Notes: a model not told the origin generated them from the letters alone. 64,000 nucleotides of DNA from Cryptomeria japonica (GCF_030272615.1 NC_081415.1:604459644-604523643), one strand, 5' to 3'; shown: positions 47,176-58,799, numbered from the stretch's first letter. Numbers and translations are program-made.

Positions 47176-48289
47176 ATGGAGAACTTAAGAAAACAATTGG
47201 AAGGAGCTCTTGTAGATTATGATGCAGAGAAATAGAAGAATATCAAACTTGAAGATGATCTAAGGACTGCATGAGAATTCATTAAAGGACTTCAGGAGAA
47301 CTTTGCTATAGCACAAAATAAAATAAAAGAACTTCATGAGAAGATGTAGAAAGATGATGATGAAAAAGAAACTCTTAGAGAACTTGCAAACAAGTTGAGA
47401 TAGGAAAATAGTAATATGAAGAATGAAATGCAAGATATGACTATGAGGTTATGCAAAGATATTAAAGATAGGAAGAAGAATGAAGAAGACTTTACTAGGA
47501 GACTCAATGATGCTGGCAAATGAAAATCTAAGACTTAGCCATGAAAATGATATGTTGAAGACAGATCTGATTCACATGCAACATGATAAAACCAAGCTTA
47601 TGAGATAAAAGGGAATTCTAGAAAATGAGTTGGCTACTCCAAATCAACACAAAGATAAATTCAAGAAAAGTTCAGAGGAGCTTGATGACATGTTGAAAAG
47701 TCAAAAACCTAATGGAGATACAAATGGACTTGGATTTGAAGTTGGAGAAAGTTTCGATACTGCAAACAATCTAGATCAAAACAAACTAGTAAGACAACCT
47801 AATGCTTATAAGTTTAATGGAAAATGTTTCAATTGCAACAAATATGATCATAGAGCAAATCAATGTAGATTTAGAAACAATCAGAATATTAATGCACCCA
47901 CCGGTCAATGTTCCAAATGCAACAAAGTCGGTCATAATTTAGAAAATTGCAGAATGAATGTGAAATGTTATGTTTGTGGAAGATATAGACACTTATCTAA
48001 TCAATAAAGAACACAAACCGACATAGGATATGGAAAGGCTATTTAGAGGAATAATGTGACTTTTTATGCTTGTAAAAAAATTGGACATATTGCTAAATTT
48101 TGTAGAAACAAGACTTCACCCACAAACAATAAAGGATCTAGTTTGAAAGGCAAAGAAAAGGTAGATGAGGTAAAGCAAGAATTTTCAAAACAATGGATTA
48201 AAAATAGAGATCAGATAGTTGATGAAACTATCTCTATACCGGTAGAAAAGAGTAATGCTCCACCAATAGGAGATTCTTCATACAACTGA
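47176..48289 (+). pseudogene. Family X gag: coiled coil plus four zinc knuckles
   Basis: From ATG at 47176 a Glu/Lys/Leu heptad-rich coiled coil runs for about 115 codons (LRKQLEGALVDYDAE, KNEMQDMTMRL), with stops TAG or TGA at positions where Gln or Arg would fit. A single-base frameshift near 47520 leads to frame 2. There, four CCHC-type knuckles occur at about 47824-48110: CFNCNKYDHRANQC, CSKCNKVGHNLENC, CYVCGRYRHLSNQ (last Cys lost before a stop) and FYACKKIGHIAKFC (first Cys replaced by Phe). A Lys-rich tail follows. Knuckles bind RNA, and the coiled coil would support assembly. Four knuckles are more than plant copia or gypsy gags usually have. The antisense copy at 11.1-15.9 kb has the same layout. 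Confidence 0.75.
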
Positions 48290-48591
48290 GAAGTAACCCT
48301 TTGGAGGTATTGCAACAAGTTGAAAATCATGCGAATTACCCTTAGTTGATGGTGAGAAGATAGATTTCTTCCTTATCAGCAGATGTGTTAAGTTTTCACT
48401 TAACCAACAAGCATTTAATGCAGTTGGTGAGAGAAATGTTATTATAAATCAGCTGATTTCCCTCATTTTTGACTCACTGAGCATTCAAATTAGCAAAGAG
48501 TGCGAAAACAAAGTGAAGGCATTCAAGGCAAAGGTGCAAAGTGATTTCTTCAAGCATTCAGAATATTTTCAAGCAGTAGAAGGTATTTTTC

Positions 48592-50695
48592 AATGGCTTC
48601 TTCTTCTACTCCCAAGTTCATTCGAAACCCTACCATTGTGGAAAATGTGAAATGACCTAGGCCTATATTTAAAATAATTCTCGAAGATGCTAAGCAAGAT
48701 GACTCTGTAAGGGCATTTTCAAAAATTCCTAAAGGTGTAGCATTTGCAAAAGACCCTAGGATTTACATACATTGCAATATAGAAGAACTAGGTTCTGAAT
48801 AATTGATGAAAATGTTTACTAAGGTAATTTATGATGAACATGGTGTTGTTAAGCCCAAACACAAGATTGTAGAAACTCTAGGTTTTGTTGAGATACTAAG
48901 CATTCCCCAATTTCTAGAGGAAGTAGTAAGAAGTGTTTTGAGTAGAGCACATGGAGAATTCTTATGGTTGGATTTTGTTTGCAAAATAACCCGACAAGTA
49001 ATTAGGGCAATAACTGGTTTACCCTCAACCGACAGCAGACCTGATAAGACTAAGAAGATTCCTAACAAAAAAGTAATGACCCTAACCAGAGCAACATCTG
49101 ACAATAGATCATTGAGAGTAAATGATATCAAGGACATCAATGTGAGATTTGTAAGTATAGTTCTAGGTTACAAGACTACACATGCTAATAGGCTAAATTT
49201 AGTTTCTAGTCTTTGTATAAATAGTGCTTATGAGATGGTTAACAACAATACAATGATAGATTTGTGTGAATGACTAAAAGATGAACTCATTGACAATTTG
49301 AAAAAGATTAAAGGAGATAAGAAAGGGACATTCCGCTTTGGAAATCTTTTGGTATGTTTAATGTTGTATTTCACTAAGGAGATCCCTAGTACAGGACCTA
49401 AAGACTTTGGATATGATATACTGGTAAGAAAAAAATTATAGGAAGCTTTTACCAGCATGGGAACTGCTAGAGACAATAACATAATTGAATACTTCAAAAC
49501 TTTCCAAGCTAAAATGAGAACTAGAGAAAGACTACCACAGAGTGCAGTAGACAAATATGACAAAGAGATCTGCTTTGTTATCAAGAGAGATGAGACATAG
49601 ATGGATGTTGTACTCACTAGAACTATCTGGCTGACTAAAATGGAATATGAGGTAGATCTTAACATTCTTGAGACATATGCAAAATCTTTACTGGATGCAC
49701 CGAGAGAACCATCAGAACAGGTTTTTGGTAGTGCTAAGACTATTCAAAGTGATGTGAATTTGTTGAAGGAAAGAAAGAAAAGAGAAAAATATATTAGAGA
49801 TTCTTCTAAGAAAGCTAAGGAAATCAAGGAAAATGTAATGAACATCAGTGGCATATCGGCTAGTGAGCTTGAAGGACTTCAACCAGAGGCACATATTTCA
49901 CCGGTTGACACATCTTCCGGAACCGACAGTGAGAAACCAACAGAGTTTAAGAGAGTTGAAAGGAGGAAGAGAAAACCTTTACCAGTGCCCTCTCCTTCAC
50001 CTAAGAGAGCAAGGACTCCGAGGAAGAAACAACAGGCAGTAGGGGGACCACCAAAGAAACTCACACCAAAGAAGAAACAACAACTTGTTACTCCTTCTTT
50101 GAATGATTTACTGAATGAGATAACTGATGATGGAAATTTGGCTAATGTGCACAAACTGTATAACACATTTAATGATTTTGATAGGGAAAGCATTGAGAAC
50201 AGTATAATTTTACATTTGGACAATTATAAAAAGGTTCTAATTGAAGTTGTGGATGACATACCTAATGATCTTTATAGGAGATTGGAAGCAAAAAGGATAG
50301 CAGTGATGGAATTAGACAAGAAGCTGAAAATTGAAAAACTTCTAGCTGTACATCCTGTAAATTCAAAAGAGGAAATTAATGAATTAATTTATGAGGCTAA
50401 CCGATCTGTTTTTACCAGTGGACACCGGCAAGTAAGTTTAATGGCAAGAAGAGTAAAAGAGATTGCAGATGAGACTACTGATAATTGGGATATATTTTTT
50501 GTGGAGAAGGAAAAACAAGAGCAAATGAACCGACTGAAGAAGACATTTAAAGTATATCAGAAGGATAAGGACAAGGGAAAAGGAAAAATTGGTGGTATTA
50601 CAAACATCAAGATCACTGACAATTTACCACCACCTTTGGATACTGTACTGGTACACACAGATGATCCACCAGTTATTGACACTAAAGGTGTTACA
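48592..50695 (+). pseudogene. Family X second ORF, N-terminal two thirds (interrupted)
   Basis: Starting MASSSTPKFIRNPTIVENVK, the reading includes a conserved N-terminal domain (to about 49380) with LSRAHGEFLWLDFVCKI, IRAITGLPS, TSDNRSLRVNDIKD and KGDKKGTFRFGN. It is followed by a linker, a Pro/Ser/Lys/Arg-rich NLS-like segment (about 49950-50060) and a helical segment with LYRRLEAKRIAVMELD. Early stops at about 48653, 48800, 49271, 49439 and 49598 break the first half; from 49601 it is open for 371 codons. No RT, RNase H, integrase or protease motif is present. The frame runs into the LTR-like insertion at 50696 and would resume, in the same phase, at 53670. Function unknown; an accessory or structural retroelement protein is the best guess. 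Confidence 0.65.
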
Positions 50696-52037
50696 TGTAG
50701 TACCCTTCTCGTTTGAACTTATTAGACTTATTTTATTATTGTTTACTTTCAGTGGATACATTACCATGATGTGTTATTCAGACTTATATGACATTATTTC
50801 ATGCTTTATCTAGATATGAGATGCATAATTTATTTGCATTATTTTAGTACTTGTGATTTATGGCATTTTATGGATTATTTCTATGTACTAACACTTTACT
50901 TTATCTATGCAATTTGAAATTATATTTTGTGTGTCTGCGAGTGTATTGGATGCAAGGGGATGATTTTCCTTTACTCATTCCGATGAGACAGGGAACATCA
51001 TGATTCTCCTTCATTGGTGTGCATGTTGTGTTTTCTATATTGTATATATGCATGTGTGGTTCGATGATGCAGGATATTGGAGGTACAAGTACCAAGTAGG
51101 TACGGGGTATCGTCTCCACCTGGCTTCACAGGTCTGAGTGTGCCTTATATTTGTCTGATGGAAGTGGAGGAGGTAGTAGTTGACCCTATTTTACTCAGTT
51201 ACACTCTTGTGAGTGTCGTCAGTTGGTCATCATGTCAGTTTGTTCGGCCTTCGTGTATTGTTGTTTGACTTTTTCTAAGTCTTTGCTTGGGGTTTGCTCA
51301 GTTTGTGTGTTTAGTGGTTTTAATTAATTAATTAAATTTATGGAGTTATCTCATAGTTGATATTTTTGAATTATGTATTGTATGCATTGAGATTATAAAT
51401 TTAATTATTTAAAAGAAGTTATTAAATTAAGTTGCACGCTGCATGATATTAGAAATATATTTTATTTAAATTTTAGTGAAAAATAAATTAGATTAATTTC
51501 ATTTATTGTTTCCTAGAATTTTAAATAAATAAAAGAATAAATAAATAAATTAATAAAAGAATTATTTAGAATTAAAGTATGGCTTTAGTTTCTTTATTTA
51601 GAAAATTAATTAATTTGCATGAGAAAAGAAAAGAAAGAAAAATGGTTTTTAATTATTGCATGTTAACTTATCCCTTTGTTAGGAATTAGAAAAGAGCGGT
51701 AGCAGTGCTACTGGCAGTAGTACATGCTACTACGGTAGTACGTGCTACCATGGGTAGCAGGGAGTTTATTGATTTCGTGTTTCCCTGTGTATACTTTGGT
51801 CATGGGCACTTTCGGTTTTCATGCCAAGGATGTGTAATTTGGTTTTTTGTTAATTAATTTGTTATATATAATATGTATATATATATATATATATATTTAT
51901 ATATAAGTTGTTTATTTTTTATGGGCATTATATTATTTTAGTATTATTTTAATAATGTGAAAATTAATTCATGAGTTTACGTATATATTTTGTAATATGA
52001 TGATTATAAGTATATAATATATATACCATTTATATAC

Positions 52038-52083
<46 letters not shown>

Positions 52084-53669
52084 CAGAGTTTGGGTATTTT
52101 CAGAAGAGCTTGTAATTTTTAGATTTTATATTTATGCTTAGAAACACATTAGGAGATTAATTCATATGTGAATTTATTTAACCTTATTGGATAAATGACA
52201 ACATTGATTTTCTTGTATTAATATAGTTGTATTTTCTTACTTTCTGGAAAATCTTCAATTGCAAGTAGTCTATGCTTTTGGCTATTTAAATAAAAGATTG
52301 CCTATATTAGGATCTTGTGTAAATGGTGTTTGCAGTCAAGCTTAATTTTGTTGCAATTCTGGGGTAGTTGTCATTATGTCATATGTTGTTATATCTCCTT
52401 GGTCAGGTGTTGTTGTATAACCTCGTTGATGTGAGCCATTGTTTGTTTTGTCCAACTAGTCAATCTTAGGTTATTGTTTGTGTATCCTTCACTTGTGGTT
52501 TGACAGGATTAGATATGGCTATTTGTTTTACCATAGAGTTCTCATAGAGAGAGACCTTTCCTGTTAGTGTCCCATGAGAGATAGTGGATTTCGAGTGGGA
52601 GCCGCGCCCGAAGTGGATGACAGGATAACCCGTTGAAAGTCAGTTAAGAAGTGATAACCTAATAATTGATTAGGGGGTGGGTAGTTTATAATATTAATTA
52701 AGATAATGTGCCTCGCACATGGTTGAGTGCTTGTATAGGCTCAGGATGTGGTGAGAAGGCCTGGAATGGAAAACTTACCACCTTGTCTTCACGAAAGGAT
52801 TGGTAGAGTTTGCATGAGACTTAGATGTAGCCAGAGGTTCGAGAGAGGTTACCAGGATAACCCAGGATGGGGGCCAGGACCTATGGAGGCCTACCAGGGT
52901 AACCACCATAAGCCATGCGATGAAACTCTCTCCTTAGAGTCACTAGTGTTTGTGAGTTGAGTCACATGGATGTTTGCGAAGTCATGAAGTTCTTTCGTAC
53001 TTGTCTTATTTTGCTTGCTTGAGAGTTTTCTACTATCTCCTAGCATGGTGGGGTGGTTCCATTTCGGGATCACATGGTTGGGTGGTAGTGCCACTTCCCA
53101 TCGGATGTTTTGGATTGTATCTTCAAGTGAAGAAAGGCTTCGCTGGTATTTCTTGGTTCGTGGTTCATGTACCAGCTCTTGTTTGTGATCATTGTTCAGT
53201 TGAGACCTTGTGGTCATTGTATCAAACTTTTATGTAACCTTGATATTGTAACTTTTGGATTCAGTGGTATTTTTTGAAGCCATGTATTTATAGATATTAT
53301 AATATTATGTCAATGGAATGTATGTTAATTCAGTTGCTTTGATCTTTTGTATAGATGGTTTATGGATAAATAAATGCATTGGAATACTTTGATTCTTTCA
53401 TTATGGAATTTAGATGTATGTGTAGTTTTAATCTTAAGCATTCAATTTCCCTAATTAAATGGACAATTGGATTAACCATGGTGTTAATATAATATGTGAA
53501 TCAATCTTCATTGGTAACCCTTAGGAAATCTTGTGTTAGACTTCCGTTGTGTTATTAAAATATGCTATTGTTATAATTAATGCACTTAATCTTTTAAAAA
53601 AAATTTATTTCACCCTTTAGTTGCCTAGTTATGTTGTTTTTCCTTTAGGGTTCCTGGCGGGGCCTTACA
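50696..53669. mobile_element. LTR-like insertion (probable solo LTR), 2974 bp, TSD TTACA
   Basis: It starts TGTAGTACCCTTCTCG and ends GGCGGGGCCTTACA, and is flanked by TTACA at 50691-50695 and 53670-53674. It carries no retroelement coding domain. TG...CA ends plus an exact 5-bp target duplication identify an LTR retrotransposon product. The TGTAgTACCC-type start resembles long LTRs of Tekay/Del or Athila-like gypsy elements (inference). Inside are TA runs (51876-51896, 52043-52080) and a cluster of GTAGTAC/TGCTACC words at 51697-51760. Frames within it (51077-51268, 52748-53237) are not conserved proteins. Confidence 0.75.
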
Positions 53670-54904
53670 TTACATATGATGATACAAATCCTGAATCTGA
53701 GATACTCTTCACCATGAATGTGGATACTAAGGAAGTAAATATTATTGTGGACAGGGATAGTTCAGAGGCTAAGGAAGACAATGTAGATAGTGGCAACTTG
53801 GTAGAGAAACCGGTAGAAACTATTGAAGTTGAGATCCCAACCCAAATAGAGAAATCATGAGATACTGGAAAACCTATTGAAGGGAAAGATGTTGGCACAG
53901 GGCCACCAGAGAATGGGATACCGATAGTTGAACTTACTGAGAAACCTACTGAGGCAGAGAAACTGGCAATCACTGAGACATCAAAACAGTCTGAGAAACC
54001 TTTGCAAGTTGAGATGCAAACCCAAACTAATCCACTAGAGGTAAATGCAAGTAAAATGGTTACAACTGATGGAAGCACAAAAGTAGTAAAGGCAATTGGT
54101 CAGACATCTAGCACATCAGCAAGTGAATTTAGACCTACAAAAGTTACAGAGGTACTTTTGGATTCAATAAAAAAGATAACAGATTGCAATGCATTGGCCT
54201 ACAAGGCAATTGATAACACTATACCTATTCTTAAATTGATTGCACCAAATTGTAACATAGATCATATTAAGGATTCTTTAGGCAAATCAGACACATTGTC
54301 CAAATTTATTGTTGACAATGTAATAACCATTGATAAAGTGAATGAGGACACAATAAAGGAGAGAATTGACAAGGAGAAGGACAAATTCTTTGATGACACC
54401 ATAAAGAAGTGCACAGAACACCTGAATACATTACTACCGACACTAAACTCTACAATTTTGGAGTGCAAGGAGCTATACATGGAAACATGCAAACCTCACC
54501 TTCTGATAGGGGACATAGACAAGGAAATCAGTAGAACACAGAAAGAAATCGATGACATAGCTGATAACATAATTGGTTCATCTGGTCACATATCAGTTTT
54601 TGAATAGGAAATGGTAGGTTTTGAGGAAAAACTAGAGAAACTTGAGAAAGAAAAGGCAACGATAAGGTCTAATGCCAGAGAGCTTAAAAATAAACTTGGT
54701 TCCAAGTTGGACAATCTTATTTCTCAGAGAATAGAAATATCTAAGGCATTACTTCAAGGAGAACGATCACCAAAAGATCACATGCATTATCTCACCGGAA
54801 CGATCCAACAGATTGAGGCAACCTTAAATGACAACAAAAGGTTTATGCAGAGTCTAAATCTAGTTTCGGCAAATTTCTTTCAGATTGTAACCAACCGGTT
54901 ATAG
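53670..54904 (+). pseudogene. Family X second ORF, C-terminal third
   Basis: This continues the phase of the ORF broken at 50695. It is a Glu/Thr/Pro-rich linker (many EKPTE-like words, 53690-54010), a helical segment with FRPTKVTEVLLDSIKKITD and LLPTLNSTILECKELYMETC, and a coiled coil KLEKLEKEKATIRSNAREL ending at a TAG at 54902. Stops at 53858 and 54605 are the only breaks. In the related copy at 32267-34178 the same order is found (linker, MSSTELMMM helix, coiled coil). No enzymatic motif is seen. Confidence 0.65.
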
Positions 54905-55104
54905 ACCTTGAAGTGAAATTTTTGCACTCATTTGACTATTTTTGACAACCTTTGTCATTGATGTCAAAGAGGGAGTAGTGGAGAGAAAAATTCTTATTTA
55001 GAGGAGATCATTTTCTCAGGGGGAGCACATCTTTTTGGAAACTTTTTGGACTTCAGTTTTTGGAACAGTTTTTGGATTTTTCTCATAAGTGTTGCCATCA
55101 ATGG

Positions 55105-55117
55105 CAAAGGGGGAGAT
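55105..55117 (+). other. Polypurine tract of family X
   Basis: CAAAGGGGGAGAT directly precedes the TG of the 3' LTR, the standard plus-strand priming site of plant copia-like elements. A second purine tract (AAAGAGGGAG) lies about 140 bp upstream at 54965-54975, just after the ORF. Confidence 0.85.
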
Positions 55118-55893
55118 TGTTGGAATTCTACACTCTTATGAGAATAGTTGATGTTGTCATTGATGGCAACCAACTGGCAACCAACTAACAATCTTCTATC
55201 AACCCACCGATAGTTACCGGCATTGGCAATAGACTTCCACATTCACCGTTAGACACTTCACTGGCAATAGCAATAATGCATACGGACAGTCAAGCTGACA
55301 TGGAATAAACTTTTGTTTATTGTTTTATATTGTAATTATCTTTTGTAAAAGCCGACATGGCATATTGTAAAAGACTCATATATATGTATAAGATCTTATA
55401 GGTCATTTTGATAGAGATGATATATGAGAGAGAGAGAGAGGATATAGATGATATTTTGTATAAGGTGATATAGTTGACAACGAAGGTTTTGGATATAGAT
55501 TGAGCTTAAACTAGTACTGAACTTGGCATAGTTGATGTTGATCTGAAGTAGTACATTGTATTGGATTTTGATAATCCATTTTGTAAGTCAGTGAGACTTT
55601 TGTTTTATAGTTGAGCAGTGAGCTCTAGTCTGCTACCCTTCCTGCATGTGCAAGCCCCTCATTGTAAGTAATATTTATTCATTGGCCAGTGAGTGAATAT
55701 TGTGGGTCACAAATCCCATCGAGGTTTTTCCCACATCAGGTTTCCTCGTTAAATATCTTGTGTTATGGTTCCTATTTATTGGTACACTGTTTTGGGATAT
55801 AAAGTTCTTAATAAGTTTAAATATTTTGTTAATCGGTTAGACACTGATTCACCCCCCCTCTCAGTGTCTTTGGGACTGTCATTGATTCTAACA
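55118..55893 (+). repeat. 3' LTR of the complete family X copy
   Basis: 776 bp, starting TGTTGGAATTCTACAC and ending TTGATTCTAACA. It repeats the landmarks of the 5' LTR: CATTGTATTGGATTTTGA, GTGAGCTCTAG, AATATTGTGGGTCAC and CACCCCCCCTCTCAGTGTC. The frame 55776-55970 on the minus strand spans its edge and is spurious. Confidence 0.85.
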
Positions 55894-56069
55894 TGTTGTA
55901 GTCCATATCCCAGAAAATGAGGGACCTCCACTGAAAACTTATGAGGGGAAAGAGTGAGAATAAAAGCCATACCTATATACTTTGATAGATAAAATCATCC
56001 TTCCCCAACAAATCAAAATTAAATCAGATGTAAGAGATGACTCACATCTACTTCCTCTGCAAAACAGGG

Positions 56070-56790
56070 TCATCAATAGCTTTATTTGCCAAAAAAAATT
56101 GCTTACATGTTTGTTTCTCGAAAACAGTGTTTGATTTTGAAGGATTGAAAAGATGTGAGCTTATCCAAAACCATATCTAATCTATACTTTAGCTTGTTAA
56201 AAACCTCCATAGAGTCCCCTTCAACAATAATGTTAGGAATATTCATGAAAGTGGCAAGGGTGAGACCATGAAGGAGGGCTTCAATCTCCGCAACATTATT
56301 GGAATCAAGCAGTAACTTCTTACAGACTGCTATAATTATATTGCCATCAAAATTCCTAATAACCACCCCAGATAGTGAGGACGAGAAAGATGGGCTAGAA
56401 GATTGACAACCATGAACAAGGAGAGACTGAAGAAGAGGCCAATTATCATAAATAAAAAAAATCTTATTTGATAAAATTCTTTTTGGTATGCAGTAATTTA
56501 AAATAATATGAGAGCATAACTTCAGATATTGGTTTCTCTATTTTATCTATAACTTGTGCCCATGAAGTAGGTTTGTTCCTAAAAACTCTCTCATTTCTTT
56601 CAAGCCAGATATTCTAAATGATTAAAGAAGGACCGATTTCCCAAAGAGGTGCAAACGTGGAAGATTTGTGCAGTAAAGGCCAAGCTTTGAAATGATCACA
56701 AAGATTGGGGCCGTCTCTGAAGTAACCAATAACAACAATCCAAGCCAAAGGGACAGCAGAAATAAATGATTTAGAAGAAATTGTTATATA
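56070..56790 (-). pseudogene. LINE ORF2 fragment with RNase H (antisense)
   Basis: On the minus strand, from about 56790 downward: WIVVIGYFRDGPNLCDHFKA, then ERNERVFRNKPTSWAQVIDK, and from 56366 VVIRNFDGNIIIAVCKKLL with AEIEALLHGLTLA, VEGDSMEV and HCFRETNM. This is the linker plus RNase H domain of a plant L1-type LINE. Here the acidic residues in AEIEAL and EGDS are kept, but stops and frameshifts occur between the two parts and the domain ends early after RETNM. The RT domain is not present. Confidence 0.7.
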
Positions 56791-56799
56791 AGTCTTACT

Positions 56800-57600
56800 T
56801 CATCTATTACTCTAGAAAGATGTCGAGTGTCCTAATTCATCATCACCCGTGTGCTGAAAAATAGAATATCAGGTTTCTGTTTTCTGGGCCGAAGTATTAT
56901 ACTTTCAGAAAATAAAGTTGTTCATTACTATATACAAATATAGGGTGATTATCAACTCAGAGGTGTCATATATTTTGGATAATCTGATACAAATATTCTT
57001 CAGGCTTATCAAGGGGAACGGAATTTTTTTATTATTACTAAAACTAGGTACTTAGTATTGCAAGAGCAGCAAAAACTCTCACTTCCCTTGATTCCTCTCG
57101 AAAATAAAATAAATCTTCTAGCGTTAAAAACTATATTTTCTAATAGTTGAATATTATTTTGTTTTATTTTGAGATGGGATATCTTATTCTTTATTTCAAT
57201 TTCCAATTTTCCTAATAGGTGTAAGTTCAAAAGGAATACAAAAATATAAAACATATTTAAATTAAATTAGAATGAATAGATCTTTTCATAAATATATACA
57301 ATGAAAATGAATAAATTATAAAAAGATTGTCAGAAAACTTCTTTGATATGAATCAGAAACCTGAACCAAAAAAATTATAATATTAATATTATAATATTAT
57401 TTTAATATTATATAATTTCAGAATAAAATTATAGTTATAGATCATAATTATCATATGCTATCAGGGTATATTTAAAATAGAGTAGGGTTAGAATTAGAAA
57501 CAGAGATAGGGTTAGGGTTAATCAAAATCCTAATACTAACACTAATTCTAACGGCAACCATAATCATAGTCTTATTATTAAATTGTTATTAACACTAGTT
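56800..57600. other. Unassigned AT-rich stretch with a short telomere-like motif
   Basis: No gene is recognised. At about 57484-57560, GGGTTAGGGTTA is followed by CCTAATACTAACACTAATTC, i.e. two opposed telomere-like words. The minus frame 57009-57254 has no motif. Confidence 0.45.
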
Positions 57601-57602
57601 TT

Positions 57603-57718
57603 ATATATTTAATAATATATATAGAATAAGTCTAGAGATATGAGCAATATACATTAATAAAAAAAAGGGCCTTAAAAAAGAGATCTCTTCAGTTATTCTA
57701 TACATATTATTAAATATA
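57603..57718. mobile_element. Foldback (MITE-like) hairpin 2
   Basis: The left arm TATATTTAATAATAT...AGAATAAG (57603-57639) and right arm (57680-57718, CTTCAGTTATTCTATA...ATTATTAAATATA) are near-perfect inverted complements, with a spacer of about 40 bp. Size and form are like hairpin 1 at 43021-43138, although the arm sequences differ. Confidence 0.65.
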
Positions 57719-57874
57719 TAAGCTAGAAATGAATTATCTAGAAAAATATAGATAGTAAAATGATATACCCTAAAGTGTGAGTAAAAGACGAAAATATTAA
57801 AAAAATTAAAAAATTATATTTTATAATATTAATAACCACTGATATTAAAAAAGAGTTGAATTACTTCTTATAAA

Positions 57875-58110
57875 TAATTAATGTTCACAACTGTAAATAC
57901 ATGACATGTGACATAAATATCTGCTAAACTATGAAGAAATTCTCATCCTCACTTGAAACAGACTCGCTGAAAAGTAGACAAAGAAAAGAATAATAACCTC
58001 TTATTTTGAAAGATAAGATTCCAATTTACCTAAATTGAACCTCTCATTCATTCTATAGAATAGCTGTCAAAACAACTTCCCTCTACGGCATTCTTAGTTT
58101 TACAGCGTAC
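57875..58110 (+). promoter_or_regulatory. Conserved upstream region of the 1589-family gene
   Basis: This block immediately upstream of the start codon is conserved with 19813-20090 and 23468-23660. Shared words include TCACAACTGTAAATACATGACATG, read here as CACAACTGTAAATACATGAC, then ATAAATATC and AGAAATTCTCA. CAACTG is a MYB/E-box-like core and ACATGACATGT is palindrome-like. Because the other copies have lost the gene, the similarity may simply reflect recent duplication, but this is where the promoter and 5' leader should lie. Confidence 0.45.
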
Positions 58111-58116
58111 CCTGAA

Positions 58117-58799
58117 ATGCAGGCACCTACAGGGGACTCCTCATCATGGACTTCATACATTCATTTGGTAAAGAATATTAACCATCTTTCACTTTTGGAT
58201 TATAAACATTCCCTCAATTTAATCGCTACACCATATATATCAAGCTTTTTCAAATTGACTTATATTTTGTTGTGGGTATTTGTATTTGTGTTTGTGCAGG
58301 TTCAGCACTTAATTGAGAAATGTTTGCTCTTTAACATGGATCAACAGGAATGTTCAGAGGCGCTTTGCATGCACGCCAATATTCAACCCACTATAACTGT
58401 TACGGGTATAATAAATAAGTAGTAGCTTGTTAAGCCTTTTTCCATATACACCTCCATTTTCATGCACTCATTCTTTCATTGTTTTTATCCCATTACTATT
58501 TATTATTTCCCTCTACCCTCCCCCTTAATTACTCAATATTTAATCTAACTCTTCCATAGTTTCTTCTTAAATCTATCTCCTCTTTGCTTATGATGTGGTT
58601 TGAAAAACCAGTGTTGTTCACAGCGTGGCTTGGTTAGGCTTGTCTGTCTGTTTGTTTGTTTGCAGTGTGGAATGAATTGGAAAAGGAGAACAAAGAGTTC
58701 TTCACAAAGTATAACGAGAAAAAGGAAGAAAAACCAAGGCAAGAACTGAAGCAGATATTACATGATATATGTGCTAGATTTGATAAAATCACTCTCTGA
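58117..58799 (+). CDS. Plant-specific '1589' (PF09713/TIGR01589) domain protein, three exons
   Basis: Coding exons are 58117-58167, 58300-58405 and 58666-58799, joined by two short introns (132 and 260 bp) with GT...AG ends (GTAAAG...TGCAG and GTATAA...TGCAG). Phases fit exactly and give 96 residues. The sequence VQHLIEKCLLFNMDQQECSE, HANIQPTITVTVW and NELEKENKEFF matches the signature of the plant uncharacterised 1589 domain (IEKCL...M...E...L...A.I.P..T..VW..LE.EN.EFF). The C-terminal tail is charged and predicted helical. The start was chosen at the only upstream in-frame ATG, 17 codons before the domain; further 5' exons are possible. The family is found only in plants and its molecular function is not known. 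No stop or frameshift is seen, so it may be active; copies at 20.1 kb and 23.7 kb are broken or lost. Confidence 0.8.

Noticed and set aside
49228-50223. Minus-strand frames of 103-145 codons opposite the family X ORF
   Set aside because: They mirror the codons of the well-supported plus-strand ORF and are Ser/Leu-rich, as antisense shadows usually are.
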